A stretch of DNA of 64,000 bases from Streptomyces sp. NRRL WC-3742 (GCF_000720635.1 NZ_JOCF01000060.1:50282-114281); one strand, 5' to 3'. Shown: positions 27,701 through 40,725, counted from the stretch's first letter. The notes: generated by a model not told the origin, from the sequence alone. Numbers and translations: made by a program.

Positions 27701-30538
27701 GCAGCGGCGCGGCCAGGGCGGTGCCGGTGGCGGCGGGGGTGGCGAGGTCCAGCCGTACGGGTGCGAGCAGGGCGTGCGGCGAGGCGAGCGCCTCGTCGAG
27801 CAGGGCGAGCGCCTCGGCCGGGGGCAGCGGGGCGATGCCGGTGCGGGCCAGCCGCGCCAGGTCGGCGGTGGAGAGCCGGCTGCCCATACCCTCGCCGTCC
27901 CAGAGGCCCCAGGCCAGGGACAGCCCGGGAAGGCCGAGTTGGCGCCGGTGGGCGGCGAGCGCGTCGAGGAAGGAGTTGGCGGCCGCGTACGGGCCCTGCC
28001 CGGCGGTGCCGAGGAGCCCGGCGACGGAGGAGAAGAGCACGAAGGCGCGCAGGGGCAGCTCCGCCGTCGCCCGGTGGAGGGCCCAGGCGCCGTCGGCCTT
28101 GGGCCGCAGCACGGCGGCGACCCGGTCGGCGGTGAGCCCCTCGGTCACGCCGTCGTCGACCACCCCGGCCGCGTGCAGGACGGCGCTGACCGGCAGCCCG
28201 GCGGGCGCCCGGTCCAGGGCGGCACGGACGGCCTGCGGGTCGGCGACGTCGGCGGCGACGGTCGCCACGGCGGCTCCGGCCTCCGTCAGCTCCTCCACCA
28301 GGCCCGGTTCGACGGTTCCCCGGCGGCTGAGCAGGAGCAGGCCCCGGACGCCGTGGGTGTGCACCAGATGGCGGGCCACCAGCGCGCCGAGCGCACCGGA
28401 GGCGCCGGTGAGCAGGACGGTCCCGGCGCCGAAGTCCGGTTGTCCGTTCGGGAATTCGGGGCGGGTCAGCCTCGGGCGGAGCGGGATTCCCTGGCGGATC
28501 GTCAGTTCCGCTTCCTGGTCGAGCGGAAGGGTTTCCGGTGCCACGCGTTCACCCTCCCCGGCGTCCACCAAACCGATCCGGCCCGGGTGTTCGGCGGCGG
28601 CCGAGCGGAACAGTCCCCGCACGGAGGCGGCGGCGAGGTCCCGGACGGGGTCCTCCGCGCCGGTGGTGACGGCGCCCCGGGTGAGCAGGACCAGCCGGGA
28701 GCCGGCGAAGCGCGGCCCGGCCAGCCACTCCTGGAGCACCGGCAGCAGGACTCCGGCGGCGGCGCGGGAAGCCTCCGCCGGGTCCTCGGCGTCGGCCGGG
28801 GTGGCGTACGGGAGCAGGACGGTCGGCGGCACCGGGTCCGGGAGTTCGGCCAGGGCCGTCACCGGGGCGGCGGCGGGCAGCAGTTCGAGGTCCGGCCGCC
28901 GCCCGGCCGGGAGGAGGACGGCGACGGCAGCGTCCTCGGGGGCCGTGGTCGGCGCGGGTTCCCAGGCGAGCGCGTACAGCGAGCGGTCGGCGGTGGTCCG
29001 CAGGCTGCGGGCCAGCGCCTCCGGGGCGACGGGACGCAGGTCGAGCCGGGCGACCTCGGCCAGCGGCTCGCCCAGGCCGTCGGCGAGGGCCAGCCGGTAG
29101 CCGCCGTCGGTGGGCCGCAGCGCCACCCGGGCGGAGGCGGCGCCGACGGCGTGCACGGTGACACCGCTCCAGGCGAAGGGCAGCAGCAGGCCGGGCTGCC
29201 CGCCCCCGGCGAGCAGGTGCAGGGCGGCGTCCAGCAGGGCCGGGTGCAGCCCGTACGCCCCGGCGTCGGCCGCGGGGCCCTCGGGCAGCTCGACCTCGGC
29301 GTAGAGCGTGCCGTCGGCGGCCCGCCAGGCGGCGCGCAGGCCCTGGAAGGCGGGGCCGTAGCGGTAGCCGTCGGCGGCGAGTCGGGGGTACAGCGCGTCC
29401 GTGTCCAGCGCTTCGGCGCCGGCCGGGGGCCAGGCCCGCAGGTCGGCGAACCCGGGGGCCGCGGGGGTTTCGGCGGGTTCGGCGGGCCCGCGGGTTTCGG
29501 CGGCTTCTGGGGTTTCGGGGGCCTCGGGGGCCTCGGGGGCCAGCGAGCCGGTGGCGTGCCGGGTCCAGGGCGCCTCCTCCTCCCCTGCCGGTCGGGCGTG
29601 CACGGCCAGGGGCCTCCGACCGTCCGGCTCCGGGGGGCCCACGGCGAGCTGGAGTTGCACGGCGCCCTCGACGGGCAGCGGCAGCGGGGCCTCCAGGGTC
29701 AGTTCGGCCAGGTGCCGGGCACCGGCGCGCTCCCCCGCCCGCAGCGCCAGCTCGACCAGGGCGGCGCCGGGCAGCAACGGGGTGCCGAGGATCTCGTGGT
29801 CGGCGAGCCAGGGCAGCGCGGCCGGGGACAGCCGCCCGGTGAGTAGCAGGCTTCCGCTGTCCGGGAGTTGGAGCTCCGCGCCGAGAAGCGGGTGGTCGGC
29901 CCGGTCGAGGCCCACCTCGCGCGGGTCGGCCGGGGCGGCCTCGGCGTCGAGCCAATAGCGGCGGTGCTCGAACGGGTAGGTGGGCAGTTCGGGCGCGTCG
30001 GCGATTCGGCCGGTCACCCCGGTCAGGGTCGGCCAGTCGACCGGGGTTCCGGTGACGGCAAGCCGGGCGAGGGCAGTCGCCAGGGTCCGCGCCTCGGGGC
30101 GGTCCCCGCGCAGGGCGGACGCGGTGACGGCGGGCGCGTCCGCACCGAGGCCGGTCAGGTCGGAGACCACCGGCAGGAGCGGCTCGGTGAACTCCACCCC
30201 GGCCACGACCTGGGCGAACTCCTCCAGCACCGAATCCATGTGCGGCGAATGGAAAGCATGACTGACCGTCAGCTTTCGGGTACGGCGCCCGCGTTCACGC
30301 CAGGCATCGGCAAGCTCCAGGACCGCCTGCGCATCGCCGGAGAGCACCACCGAACGCGGCCCGTTCACGGCCGCCAACGACACCACCCCTTCCCGACCGG
30401 CCAGTTCGGGCAGCACCTCCTCCTCCGTGGCCTCCACCGCCACCATCGCCCCACCCGAACGCGCCGACTCCATCAACCGGCCACGGGCCGCCACCAGCAC
30501 AGCCGCATCCTCCAGGGAGAACGCCCCCGCCACGAACG
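21735..30538 (-). CDS. Type I PKS part 3: AT2 remainder-DH2-KR2-ACP2, module 3 (KS-AT-DH-KR-ACP), docking domain
   Basis: This is the 3' part of the PKS gene that starts at 40,592, in a new frame after the junction near 30,540. In order: AT2 C-terminal part with HAFH (malonyl); DH2 (about 29,905-29,040, [10 protein letters not shown] and HPALLDA); KR2 (about 28,430-27,880, [17 protein letters not shown]); ACP2 (GFDSL, about 27,480). Module 3 follows: KS3 (TACSSS near 26,770); AT3 complete (GHSIGA and HAFH, malonyl); DH3 ([10 protein letters not shown]); KR3 (LDD, YAAAN; its nucleotide motif reads TGASGALA, so one Gly is Ala); ACP3 (GLDSL, about 22,080). A C-terminal helical docking region of about 70 residues ends at 21,735. 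The VDD/LDD motifs mark B-type KRs. With active DH and no ER, both modules should install double bonds. The chain then passes to the PKS at 4460. Confidence 0.93.
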
Positions 30539-31735
30539 CGCCGACACCACCAGCCGGTACAGCGCCACCTCCACCGCGAACAACGCCGGCTGCGTGAACG
30601 CCGTACGGTCCAGCAACTCCCCACCCTCGAAGACCACCTCGCGCAGCGGACGGCCGAGATGCGGGTCGAAGGCCGCGCACACCTCGTCGAACGCCGCCGC
30701 GAACACCGGGAACGCCTCGTACAGTTCACGCCCCATGCCCACCCGCTGGCTCCCCTGCCCGGTGAACACGAACCCCGTCCGGCCACCGGCTGACACCCGG
30801 CCCGAAACCGTCGCCGGGCTCTCCTCCTCCGAGGCCAAGGCCCGTAGGCCGTCCAGCAGTTCGGTACGGTCGGCGCCGACCACGACGGCACGGTGGTCCA
30901 GTGCGCCACGCGTCCGGGCGAGTGCGAGCCCGAGGCGGGCCGGGGCCAGTTCCGTACGGTCCTGGGCGAAGGCCAGCAGCCTTGCGGCCTGTTCGCGCAG
31001 CGCGGTCCCACTGCCCGCCGAAACCGGCCAGGCGACCACCTCCGGCTCCCCGGCCTCCGGCCGAGCCACCGCCCGCGCCACCGCCTGCGGCGCCTGCTCG
31101 AGGATCACATGCGCGTTGGTGCCACTGATCCCGAACGAGGACACCCCCGCCCGGCGCGGACGCCCCACCTCCGGCCACTCCCGCGCTTCCGCCAGCAGCT
31201 CCACCCCGCCCGAGGACCAGTCCACCAGCTCCGACGGCTCCCCGGCGTACAACGACCCCGGCAGCACCCCCTCCGCCAGCGCCCGCACCATCTTGATCAC
31301 ACCACCGACACCGGCAGCCGCCTGGCTGTGACCGATGTTCGACTTCAACGACCCGAGCCACAGGGGCTGTTCGGACGGGCGGTCCTGACCGTACGTCGCC
31401 AGCAGCGCCTGCGCCTCGATCGGATCACCGAGCCGCGTCCCCGTCCCGTGGGCCTCCACCACGTCCACGTCCGCCGTGCCCAGCCCGGCGGCTGACAGCG
31501 CCGCCCGGATCACCCGCTCCTGCGAAGGACCGTTCGGCGCGGTCAACCCGTTCGACGCACCGTCCTGGTTCACCGCCGAACCCCGCACCACCGCCAACAC
31601 CCGGTGCCCATGCCGCAACGCGTCCGACAAACGCTCCACCACCAACACCCCCACCCCCTCCGACCACCCCGTCCCGTCCGCACCCGCCGAGAACGACCGG
31701 CACCGACCGTCCGCCGACAACCCCCGCTGCCGACT
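30151..31735. repeat. Long near-identical repeat, copy in module 2 (AT2/KS2)
   Basis: It matches 35,243-36,866 over most of its length at near identity, with a diverged stretch around 30,790-31,010. The sub-block 30,151-30,537 encodes the AT core from FSLEDAAVL to VVSDLTG, and both its ends coincide with apparent losses of AT sequence. Confidence 0.8.
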
Positions 31736-34700
31736 GAACTCCACGAAGGTGTCCGGCCGGGCCATCACGGTGACGCCGCCGGCCAGGGCGAGGGTGGCCT
31801 CGCCGCTGCGCAGCGCCTGCGCGGCCAGGTGCAGCGCGACCAGCGAGGAGGAGCAGGCCGTGTCCACCGTCACCGCCGGGCCCTCCAGGCCGAAGGTGTA
31901 GGCGATCCGGCCGGAGATCACGCTCGAGGTGTTGCCGGTCAGCAGGTACCCCTCGTAGCCCTCGGGGGCGCGCTGCAGCCGCGAGCCGTAGTCGCTGTAC
32001 ATCACCCCGGCGAAGACGCCGGTGCGGCTGCCGCGCAGCCCGGCCGGGTCGATACCCGCCGACTCCAGCGCCTCCCAGGAGGACTCCAGCAGCAGCCGCT
32101 GCTGCGGGTCCATCGCCGCCGCCTCACGCGGCGAGATCCCGAAGAAGTCGGCGTCGAAGTCGGCGGCGCGGTGCAGGAATCCGCCCTCGCGGGTGTAGGA
32201 GGTGCCGAAGTGGTCGGGGTCCGGGTGGTAGAGCCCCTCCAGGTCCCATCCACGGTCGGACGGGAACGGGGAGATCGCGTCCCGCCCCTCCACCACCAGC
32301 CGCCACAATTCCTCCGGCGACCCCACGTCACCCGGATACCGGCACGCCATCCCCACGATCGCCACCGGCTCGTCCACCGCCACCCGCCGAGCGGGCGCCT
32401 CCGGGGCCACGGTCCGGGTGACGTCCAGCTCCGCGAGCAGGCGCCGGGCGAGCGCGGCCGGGGAGGGCTGGTCGAAGACGACGGTGGCGGGCAGGCGCAG
32501 GCCCGTCACGGTGTTGAGGCGGTTGCGCAGGTCGACGGCGGTCAGCGAGTCCAGGCCGAGGTCCTTGAAGGCCCGGTCGGCGGCGACGGTGTCCGCGCCG
32601 CCGTGCCCGAGCACGGCGGCCACGGCTCCGCGCACCAACTCCTCGACGGTCCGGGCGCGTTCGGCCTCGGGCAGGGCGGCGGTGCGCTCGGCCCAGCCGG
32701 TGCCGCCCGCCGGGCCGCCGGTCCGGGCGGCGGCACTGCGGCGTGCGGGCGTGCCGACCAGGCCGCGCAGCGGTCCCGGCAGCGGGCCCTCGGCGGCGCG
32801 GGCGCGCAGCGCGGCCCGGTCGATCCGGGCGGGCACCAGTACCGCGTCAGACACTGGCAGCGCGTCGGATGCGGCGAGCGCCGCGTCGAGCAGGTCCAGC
32901 GCGGCCCTGGTCTCCAGCGGCGGCAGACCACTGCGGCTCCAGCGGCGCAGGGCCTCGGCGCCCAGGGCGCCGGCCATGCCGTCCTGCTCGGCCCAGAGCG
33001 ACCAGGCCAGGGAGAGCGCGGGCAGGCCGTGTGCCCGGCGGTGCTGGGCGAGCGCGTCCAGGAAGGTGTTGGCGGCCGCGTAGCCGCCCTGGCCCGCGGT
33101 GCCGGTGATGCCGGAAACCGAGGAGAAGAGGACGAAGGCGGCGAGGTCGTGGCCCGCGGTGAGCTCGTGCAGGTGCCAGGCGGCCTCCGCCTTGGGGCGC
33201 AGCACCCGGGCGATCCGGTCGGCGTCGAGTCCGGTGAGGGTGGCGTCGTCGACGATCCCGGCGAGGTGGAAGACGGCGCGCAGCGGTCGGTCCGCGGGCG
33301 GTTCGGCGAGCACCTTCGCCAGCGCGGCCCGGTCGCCGGTGTCGGCGGCGGCGAAGGCCACCTCGGCGCCGTGCGCGGCCAGTTCGGCGGCCAGCTCCGC
33401 CGCTCCGGGGGCCTCCGGGCCTCGGCGGCTGACCAGCAGCAGCCGTCGGACGCCGTGCCGCTCGACCAGGTGGCGGGCGAGGAGGGCGCCCAGGCCCCCG
33501 GTGCCGCCGGTGATCAGGACGGTGCCCTCGGTCAGGTCCGGCACGACGGCGGCGGCGTCGTGTTCCTGGGAGGGGCGGGTCGGCACCGGCTGGAGCACGG
33601 GCCGGAGCACCGTGCCCGCGCGCAGGGTGAGTTGGGGCAGGCCCGTGGCCAGGGCCCCCGGGAGCGCGGCGGCCGAGGCCGGGTCCTCGTCCAGGTCGAC
33701 GAGCTGGAACCGGTCGGGCTGCTCGCTCTGGGCGCTGCGCAGCAGGCCCCAGACGGCGGCCGCGGCCGGGTCGGGCGCGGTGTCCTCGGCGCTGACGGCG
33801 ACCGCGCGGCGGGTGAGGACGGCGAGCCGGGTGTCCGCCAACCGCTCGTCGGCGAGCCAGTGTTGGGCCAGTCGCAGCGCCTCGCGGGTGAGCTCGCGGG
33901 CCTCCTCGGGCCGGTCGGCGCCGGACGGCGGGAGCAGGGCGAGGACGGTGTCGGGCGCGGGCTCCCCCGCGTCGAGCGCGGCCCGCAGCCCGTCCAGGTC
34001 CGGAACGGCGGGCAGGGCGGGCAGTCCCTGGAGTGCAGGGCCGAGCAACAGCGTTCGCCCGGGGGCGGGTTGGGCGCCGACCGGCACCGCCCGCCAGTCG
34101 AGGCGGTGCAGGGCGCCGCGCCCGTCGGCCGGGTCGGAGGCGTCGGCCGGTGTCGCCGTGCGCAGGGCGAGCGAGCCGAGGGACAGGACGGGCCGGCCCT
34201 CGACGTCGAACGCCTCGAGTGCCGCTCCCCCGGCGCCCGTTGTCCAGCGGACCCGCAGGTGGGCCGCGCCCTCGGCGTGCAGCCGGACGGCGCCGAAGGA
34301 GAACGGCAGCGGCAGGCCGCCCTCGGCGGCGTCCCGGTCGGCGGTCTCGGCGTCCACCAGCGGATGCAGCGCGGCGTCCAGCAGCGCCGGGTGGATGCCG
34401 AACTCGGCGGCGGAGGCCGCCTGTTCCTCGCTCAGCTCGAGTTCGGCGAACAGCTCCGGTCCGCGCCGCCAGGCCGCGCGCACGCCCTGGAAGGCGGGCC
34501 CGTACGCGTACCCCCGGGCGAGCAGCCGGGCGTACAGCGCGTCCGTGTCCAGCGCTTCGGCCCCGACTGGGGGCCAGGCGCCGAGAGCCGCCGCCACCGG
34601 CAGCGCCTCCGCGAGCGTCCCTTCGGCATGCCTGGTCCAGCCCTCGGTATCCTCCTGGCCGGGGCGCTGGGGGCGGGCGTGGATGGCCAGGGGGCGACGG

Positions 34701-35242
34701 CCGTCGGCGTCCAACGGGCCTACGGCGAGCTGGAGTTGGACGGCGCCTCCGGCGGGCAGCGGCAGCGGTGCGTGCAGGGTGAGGTCCTCGACGCCCTCGG
34801 CGCCGATCCGGGCGGCGGCGGCCAGGGCGAGTTCCAGGAACGCGGTGCCGGGCAGCAGCGGGGTGCCGAGGATGTCGTGGTCGGCGAGCCAGGGCAGGGA
34901 AGCCGTGGAGAGCCGGCCGGTCAGCAGCAGTCCGCCGTCCTCGGCGGTGCCGACGGCGGCCGCCAGCAGGGGGTGTCCGGCCTCGGCCAGCCCGAGGGCG
35001 GCGGCGTCGGCGGCCGGGCGGGGCGCCGACCAGTAGTGGGTGTGCTGGAACGGGTAGGTGGGCAGGTCCAGCCGGACGGCCGGGCCGGGCAGCAGCGGCC
35101 GCAGCACCTCGACCGGGGCACCGGCGGTGTGCAGCCGGGCGAGCGCGGCGGCCAGGGTGCGGGCCTCCGGCCGGTCCCGGCGGGCGAGCGGGACGACGGT
35201 GAGGCCGGGGTCCTCGTCCAGGGCCTCCCGGACGAGCGGGGC
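30541..35242 (-). CDS. Type I PKS part 2: rest of module 1 (AT1 end-DH1-KR1-ACP1) and module 2 KS-AT start
   Basis: The middle part of the same gene, between two frame breaks. After the break near 35,242 the AT1 tail resumes as [14 protein letters not shown]1 follows (about 34,985-34,150, [20 protein letters not shown]), then KR1 (about 33,525-32,985, [20 protein letters not shown]) and ACP1 (GLDSL, about 32,540). KS2 (about 32,390-31,090) has TACSSS near 31,850. AT2 starts [13 protein letters not shown] and reads normally to YRLVVSA, where it breaks near 30,540 before the GHSxG serine. No ER domain is present, so module 1 should make an alkene. An in-frame ATG at 35,107 is not a real start. 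Confidence 0.92.
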
Positions 35243-36866
35243 CGGTCAGGTCGGAGACCACCGGCAGGAGCGGCTCGGTGAACTCCACCCCGGCCACGAC
35301 CTGGGCGAACTCCTCCAGCACCGAATCCATGTGCGGCGAGTGGAAAGCATGGCTGACCGTCAGCTTTCGAATACGGCGCCCGCGTTCACGCCAGGCATCG
35401 GCCAGCTCCAGGACCACCTCCGCGTCACCGGAGAGCACCACCGAACGCGGCCCGTTCACGGCCGCCAGCGACACCGCCCCTTCCCGACCGGCCAGTTCGG
35501 GCAGTACCTCCTCCTCCGTGGCCTCCACCGCCACCATCGCCCCACCCGAACGCGCGGACTCCATCAACCGGCCACGGGCCGCCACCAGCACAGCCGCATC
35601 CTCCAGGGAGAACGCCCCCGCCACATAGGCCGCGACCACCCCGCCGATCGAGTGCCCCGCCGACACCACCAGCCGGTACAGCGCCACCTCCACCGCGAAC
35701 AACGCCGGCTGCGTGAACGCCGTACGGTCCAGCAACTCCCCACCCTCGAAGACCACTTCACGTAGCGACCGCCCCCACAGCGGGTCGAAGGCCGCGCACA
35801 CCTCGTCGAACGCCGCCGCGAACACCGGGAACGCCTCGTACAGCTCGCGCCCCATGCCCACCCGCTGGCTCCCCTGCCCGGTGAACACGAACGCCATACG
35901 GCCATCCGCCCCGGCGGAGCCGGAGACCAGCCCGGGGGCATCCGCGCCGGCGGCCAACGCCCGCAGGCCGTCCAGCAGTTCGGCACGGTCCGACCCGAGG
36001 GCCACCGCCCGCTGCTCGAAGGAGGACCGGGTGGTGGCCAGGGCCCGGCCCAGCGCGCTCCCGTCCACCTCCGGGTGTTTCTCCGCGAAGGCCAGCAGCC
36101 TTGCGGCCTGTTCGCGCAGCGCGGTCCCACTGCGCGCCGAGACCGGCCAGGCCACCACCTCCGGCTCCCCGGCCTCCGGCCGAGCCACCGCCCGCGCCAC
36201 CGCCTGCGGCGCCTGCTCGAGAATCACATGCGCGTTGGTGCCACTGATCCCGAACGAGGACACCCCCGCCCGACGCGGACGCCCCACCTCCGGCCACTCC
36301 CGCGCCTCGGCCAGCAGCTCCACCCCGCCCGAGGACCAGTCCACCAGCTCCGACGGCTCCCCCGCATGCAGCGACGCGGGCAGCACCCCCTCCGCCAGCG
36401 CCCGCACCATCTTGATCACACCGCCCACACCCGCAGCAGCCTGCGCATGCCCGATGTTCGACTTCAACGAGCCCAACCACAACGGCCGTTCACCGGAGCG
36501 GTCCCGCCCGTACGTCGCCAGCAACGCCCGCGCCTCGATCGGATCACCCAGCCGCGTCCCCGTCCCGTGGGCCTCCACCGCGTCGACCTCGGAGGCCCCC
36601 AGACCGGCGGCCGACAGCGCCGCCCGGATCACCCGCTCCTGCGAAGGACCGTTCGGCGCCGTCAACCCGTTCGACGCACCGTCCTGGTTCACCGCCGAAC
36701 CCCGCACCACCGCCAACACCCGGTGCCCATGGCGAAGCGCGTCCGACAAACGCTCCACCACCAGCACCCCCACCCCCTCCGACCAGCCCGTCCCGTCCGC
36801 GCCCGCCGAGAACGACCGGCACCGACCGTCCGCCGACAACCCCCGCTGCCGACTGAACTCCACGAA
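35243..36866. repeat. Long near-identical repeat, copy in module 1 (AT1/KS1)
   Basis: Partner of 30,151-31,735. The sub-block 35,243-35,647 corresponds to 30,151-30,537. The KS part (about 36,210-36,866) encodes the same residues as 31,100-31,735 with few base differences, which suggests recent gene conversion or module duplication. Confidence 0.8.
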
Positions 36867-39800
36867 CATGCCGGGGCTCGCCATGACCGTCACCCCGCCG
36901 GTCAGGGCCAGGTCGCAGTCCCCGGTGCGCAGCGCGGCGGCCGCCTGGTGCAGCGCGACCAGCGAGGAGGAGCAGGCCGTGTCCACCGTCACCGCCGGGC
37001 CCTCCAGGCCCAGGGAGTACGCCACCCGGCCCGAGATGACGCTGGTGGTGCTGCCGGTGAGCACGAAGCCGTCCGCGCCGTCCGTCCCCTCGGAGAGCCG
37101 GGGGCCGTACTCCATCGCGGTCGCGCCGACGTAGACGCCGGTGCGGCTGCCGCGCAGCCCGGCCGGGTCGATACCCGCCGACTCCAGCGCCTCCCAGGAG
37201 GTTTCGAGCAGCAGCCGCTGCTGCGGGTCCATCGCGGCCGCCTCACGCGGCGAGATCCCGAAGAAGTCGGCGTCGAACCCGCCCGCGCCGTCGAGGAATC
37301 CGCCGTGCCGGGCGTAGCTGGTCCCCGGGTGGTCGGGGTCCGGGTGGTAGAGCGCCTCCAGGTCCCATCCACGGTCGGACGGGAACGGGGAAATGGCGTC
37401 CCGCCCCTCCACCACCAGCCGCCACAACTCCTCCGGCGACCCCACGTCACCCGGATACCGGCACGCCATCCCCACGATCGCCACCGGCTCGTCCACCGCC
37501 ACCGGCGCGGCAGTCGCCTCCCGCTCGTCTCCGCGCAGGTGCTGGGCCAGGGCTTCGGGGGTCGGGTGGTCGTAGACGACGGACGCGGGCAGGTCGAGGC
37601 CCGTGGCGGCGGCCAGACGGTCCCGCAGTTCGACGGCGCCCAGCGAGTCCAGGCCGAGGTCCTTGAAGGTCCGTCGGCCGTCGAGGCTCCCCGGGGTCGG
37701 GTGGCCGAGCACCACGGAAGCCTGGGCCCGGACGAGTTCCAGCAGGTCGCGGTCGGGCCGCAGCACCGGCACCTCGGGGACGGCGACCGGCTCGGCTACC
37801 GGCTCGGCGGCAGCAGCGGCGACCGGCTCGACGGCAGCATCAGCAGCGGCCACGGTGTCCGTTCCCGCCGGCCAGTACCGCTCCCGCTGGAACGCGTACG
37901 TCGGCAGTGCGACCGCCCGGGCCGCCGGACCGTCCGCGTCCGACCCGAAGGCCCCCGACCCGAAGGCCCCCGACCCGAAATACCGGGCCCAGTCGACCGC
38001 CCCGCCCCGGACGTGCAGCAGCCCGACCGCACCGAGCAGGCTCGCCTCCTCCGGACGCCCCCGGCGCAGCAGTGCGGCCCCGGCGACCTCGGCGCCCAGC
38101 CCGTCGGCCGCCGCCGTGTCCCGGGCGAGCGCGGTGAGCACCGCGTCGGGGCCGAGTTCGAGGTGGGTGCGCACGCCGAGGCCGTGCAGGGCACGCACCC
38201 CGTCGGCGAAGCGGACGGCCTCGCGGGCGTGCCTCACCCAGTGCCCGGGGTCGGCCAGGGTGTCGGCCCCGACCGGCCGCCCGGTGAGGGTGGAGACCAG
38301 CGGCAGCCGGGGCGGCGCGTACGACAGGCGCGCGGCGACGGTTCGGAAGCGGGCCAGGGCCGGTTCCATCAGCGGCGAGTGGAAGGCGTGGCCGACCCGC
38401 AGCCGGCGGGTGCGCCGCCCGAGGGCGGCGAGTTCGGCGGCGACCACGAGCACGGCCGCTTCGGCGCCGGACAGGACGAGGGCGCGCGGGCCGTTGACGG
38501 CGGCGATGCCCACCTGCGCCTCCCGCCCGGCCAGGTGCTCCAACACCTCCTGCTCCGTGGCCTCGACCGCCACCATCGCGCCGCCGGAGGGGAGTTCGGC
38601 CATCAGCCGGCCCCGGGCGGTGATCAGGGCGGCGGCGTCGGCGAGGGTGAGCACCCCGGCGGCGTGGGCGGCGGCGATCTCGCCGATGGAGTGCCCGGCC
38701 ACGGCGTCGGGGGTCACGCCCCAGGAGCGCAGCAGGGCGTGCAGCGCGGTGCCGAGGGCGAACAGGGCCGGCTGGGTGTACTCGGTGCGGTCCAGCAACT
38801 CGCCCTCGGGGCTTGCGGGTTCCGCGAGCAGGAGGGCGCCGAGCGGCCGGTCCAGGTGCGGGTCGAGGGCGGCCAGGGTCTCGTCCAGGGCGGCGGCGAA
38901 CACCGGGTGGCGGGCGTACAGTTCGCGTCCGGCGCCGGGGCGCTGGCTGCCCTGGCCGGGGAACAGGAAGGCGACGGCGCCCGCGGTTCCCGCCGTGCCG
39001 GTGACCGTCCCGGGCCTCTCCTCGCCGACGGCCAGCGCGTCCAGGGCGGCGAGCAGGGCGGACCGGTCCTCGGCCACCAGGACGGCACGGTCCTCGAAGG
39101 CCGTCCGGGCGAGGGCGAGCGGGCCCGCGAGGTCGGCGGGGCCGAGCGCGGGGCGCGCCTCCAGGTGGGCGCGCAGGGCGGCGGCCTGGCCGGACAGGGC
39201 CGGGCGTCCGCGCCCGGAGAGCAGCACGGGCGCGGGCAGGGCCGCCGGCCGTGACGCGGAGGCGGGCACCGCGGGGGCTCCGGCCAGCACCACGTGGACG
39301 TCCGTACCGCCCATGCCGAAGGAGCTCACCCCGGCCAGCCGGGCCCCCGTCGCGGCGCCGGGCCACGGGGTGCGCCCGGTGGCGACCCTCAGCCGCAGCG
39401 CCGTCAGGTCGACGGCGGGGTTGGGGGCGTGGTGGTGCAGGGTCGGCGGCAGCTCGCCGTGGTACACCGCGAGCACGGTCTTCAGCAGGCCGACCAGGCC
39501 CGCCGCGCCCTCCAGGTGGCCCACGTTGCTCTTGGCCGACCCCACCAGCAGCGGGGCGTCCTCGGCCCGCCCGGCACCGAGCACCCGGCCGAGGGCGGCC
39601 GCCTCGACCGGGTCCCCGACGGCCGTCCCGGTGCCGTGCAGCTCGACGTACTGGACGGCGGCCGGGTCCACCCCGGCCCGGCGGTAGGCGGCCTCCAGTA
39701 CGGCGGCCTGCCCGTCGGCGCCGGGGACGGTCAGGCCGTCGGTGGCGCCGTCGTTGCCGATGGCGCTGCCGAGCAGCACCCCGTACACCCGGTCGCCGTC

Positions 39801-40592
39801 CGCCAGGGCCCGGTCCAGCGGCTTGAGCAGGACGGCGACCCCGCCCTCGCCGCGCGCGTACCCGTCGGCGTCCGCGTCGAGCGGGCGGCTGCGCCCCTGC
39901 GGGGACAGGCCCCCGAAGCGGGCCGCGCCGAGGGTGCTGTCCGGCGCGGCGATCAGGTTGACCCCGAGGGCGAGGGCGAGCTCGGACTCGCCGCGGCGCA
40001 GGCTCTCGCAGGCCAGGTGGACGGCGGCCAGGGAGGAGGACTGCGCGGTGTCCACGGTCAGGCTCGGGCCGCGCAGGCCCAGGTGGTACGAGAGCCGGTT
40101 GGCGATCATGCCCCGGTTGAGGCCCGTCAGGGTGTGCCGGTCCACCGCGTCCGGGCCTCGCCGGTGCACCAGCGCCGCGTAGTCGTCCAGGAAGGCGCCG
40201 ACGAAGACGCCGGTACGGCTGTCGCGCAGCCGGGCGGGCAGGCGCCCGGCGTCCTCCAGCACCTCCCAGCCGAGTTCCAGCACCAAGCGCTGCTGCGGGT
40301 CCATCGCGACCGCCTCACGCGGGGAGATCCCGAAGAAGCCGGCGTCGAACGTGTCGATCCGCTCCAGGAAGGCGCCCGCGCGCGGCACGCCGGGGGTGTC
40401 CGGCGGCCAGCGGTCCGCGGGTGGCTCGCCGACGGCGTCCCGGCCCTCGCGCAGCAGCTCCCAGAACGCCCCCGGGTCGGGCGCGCCGGGCAGGCGGCAG
40501 GCCAGGCCGACCACGGCGACGGCGCCGGGCGGCACCTCGGCGGCGGGGACGACGGTGCGGCGGGCGGCGGGGGTCTCGGGCTTGGCGGTCAT
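35243..40592 (-). CDS. Type I PKS part 1: KSQ-AT-ACP loading module and module 1 KS-AT
   Basis: The gene starts at the ATG at 40,592. The first KS (about 40,520-39,290) has Gln184 in DTAQSSSLA where Cys is usual: a KSQ decarboxylase that makes an acetyl starter from malonyl-ACP. Its AT (about 38,975-38,000) is intact, with GHSIGE and HAFHSPLM (malonyl-type). A linker with a short GAFGS repeat leads to the loading ACP (GLDSL, about 37,640). Module 1 KS (about 37,490-36,215) has TACSSS near 36,970. AT1 has GHSIGG but is about 8 residues short just before it (near 35,648) and breaks frame after VVSDLTG at 35,242. A complete protein would be about 6,300 residues. The operon probably begins with the small gene at 40,967 and the heptamer-repeat promoter at 41,016-41,060. 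Confidence 0.93.
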
Positions 40593-40654
40593 CGCGGGAT
40601 ACCTGCTCCTCGTCGAGGCGGTGGCGGGGCGGCGGGGTGTCGTGGCGGCGGCGT

Positions 40655-40725
40655 CCGGTCAGGACGGTCGCGCCAGCCGGGGCGGTCAGGTCGGTCGCAT
40701 CGGTCAGAACGGTCAGGTCGGCCGG
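40655..40725. repeat. Short GGTCAG-type direct repeats before the PKS start
   Basis: Four GGTCAG copies at irregular spacing, interleaved with GGTCGG/GGTCGC variants, in the tail of the small ORF and the gap before the PKS. They resemble neither the heptamer spacing nor a promoter. Confidence 0.4.

Noticed and set aside
24414..29846. Plus-strand frame of 1,810 codons
   Set aside because: Mirror of the PKS DH/KR/AT coding frame; composition is low-complexity and no motif is present.
21735..40592. Terminal thioesterase domain in the PKS
   Set aside because: The C-terminus is a helical docking region, not an alpha/beta hydrolase; release is expected through the tetronate enzymes.
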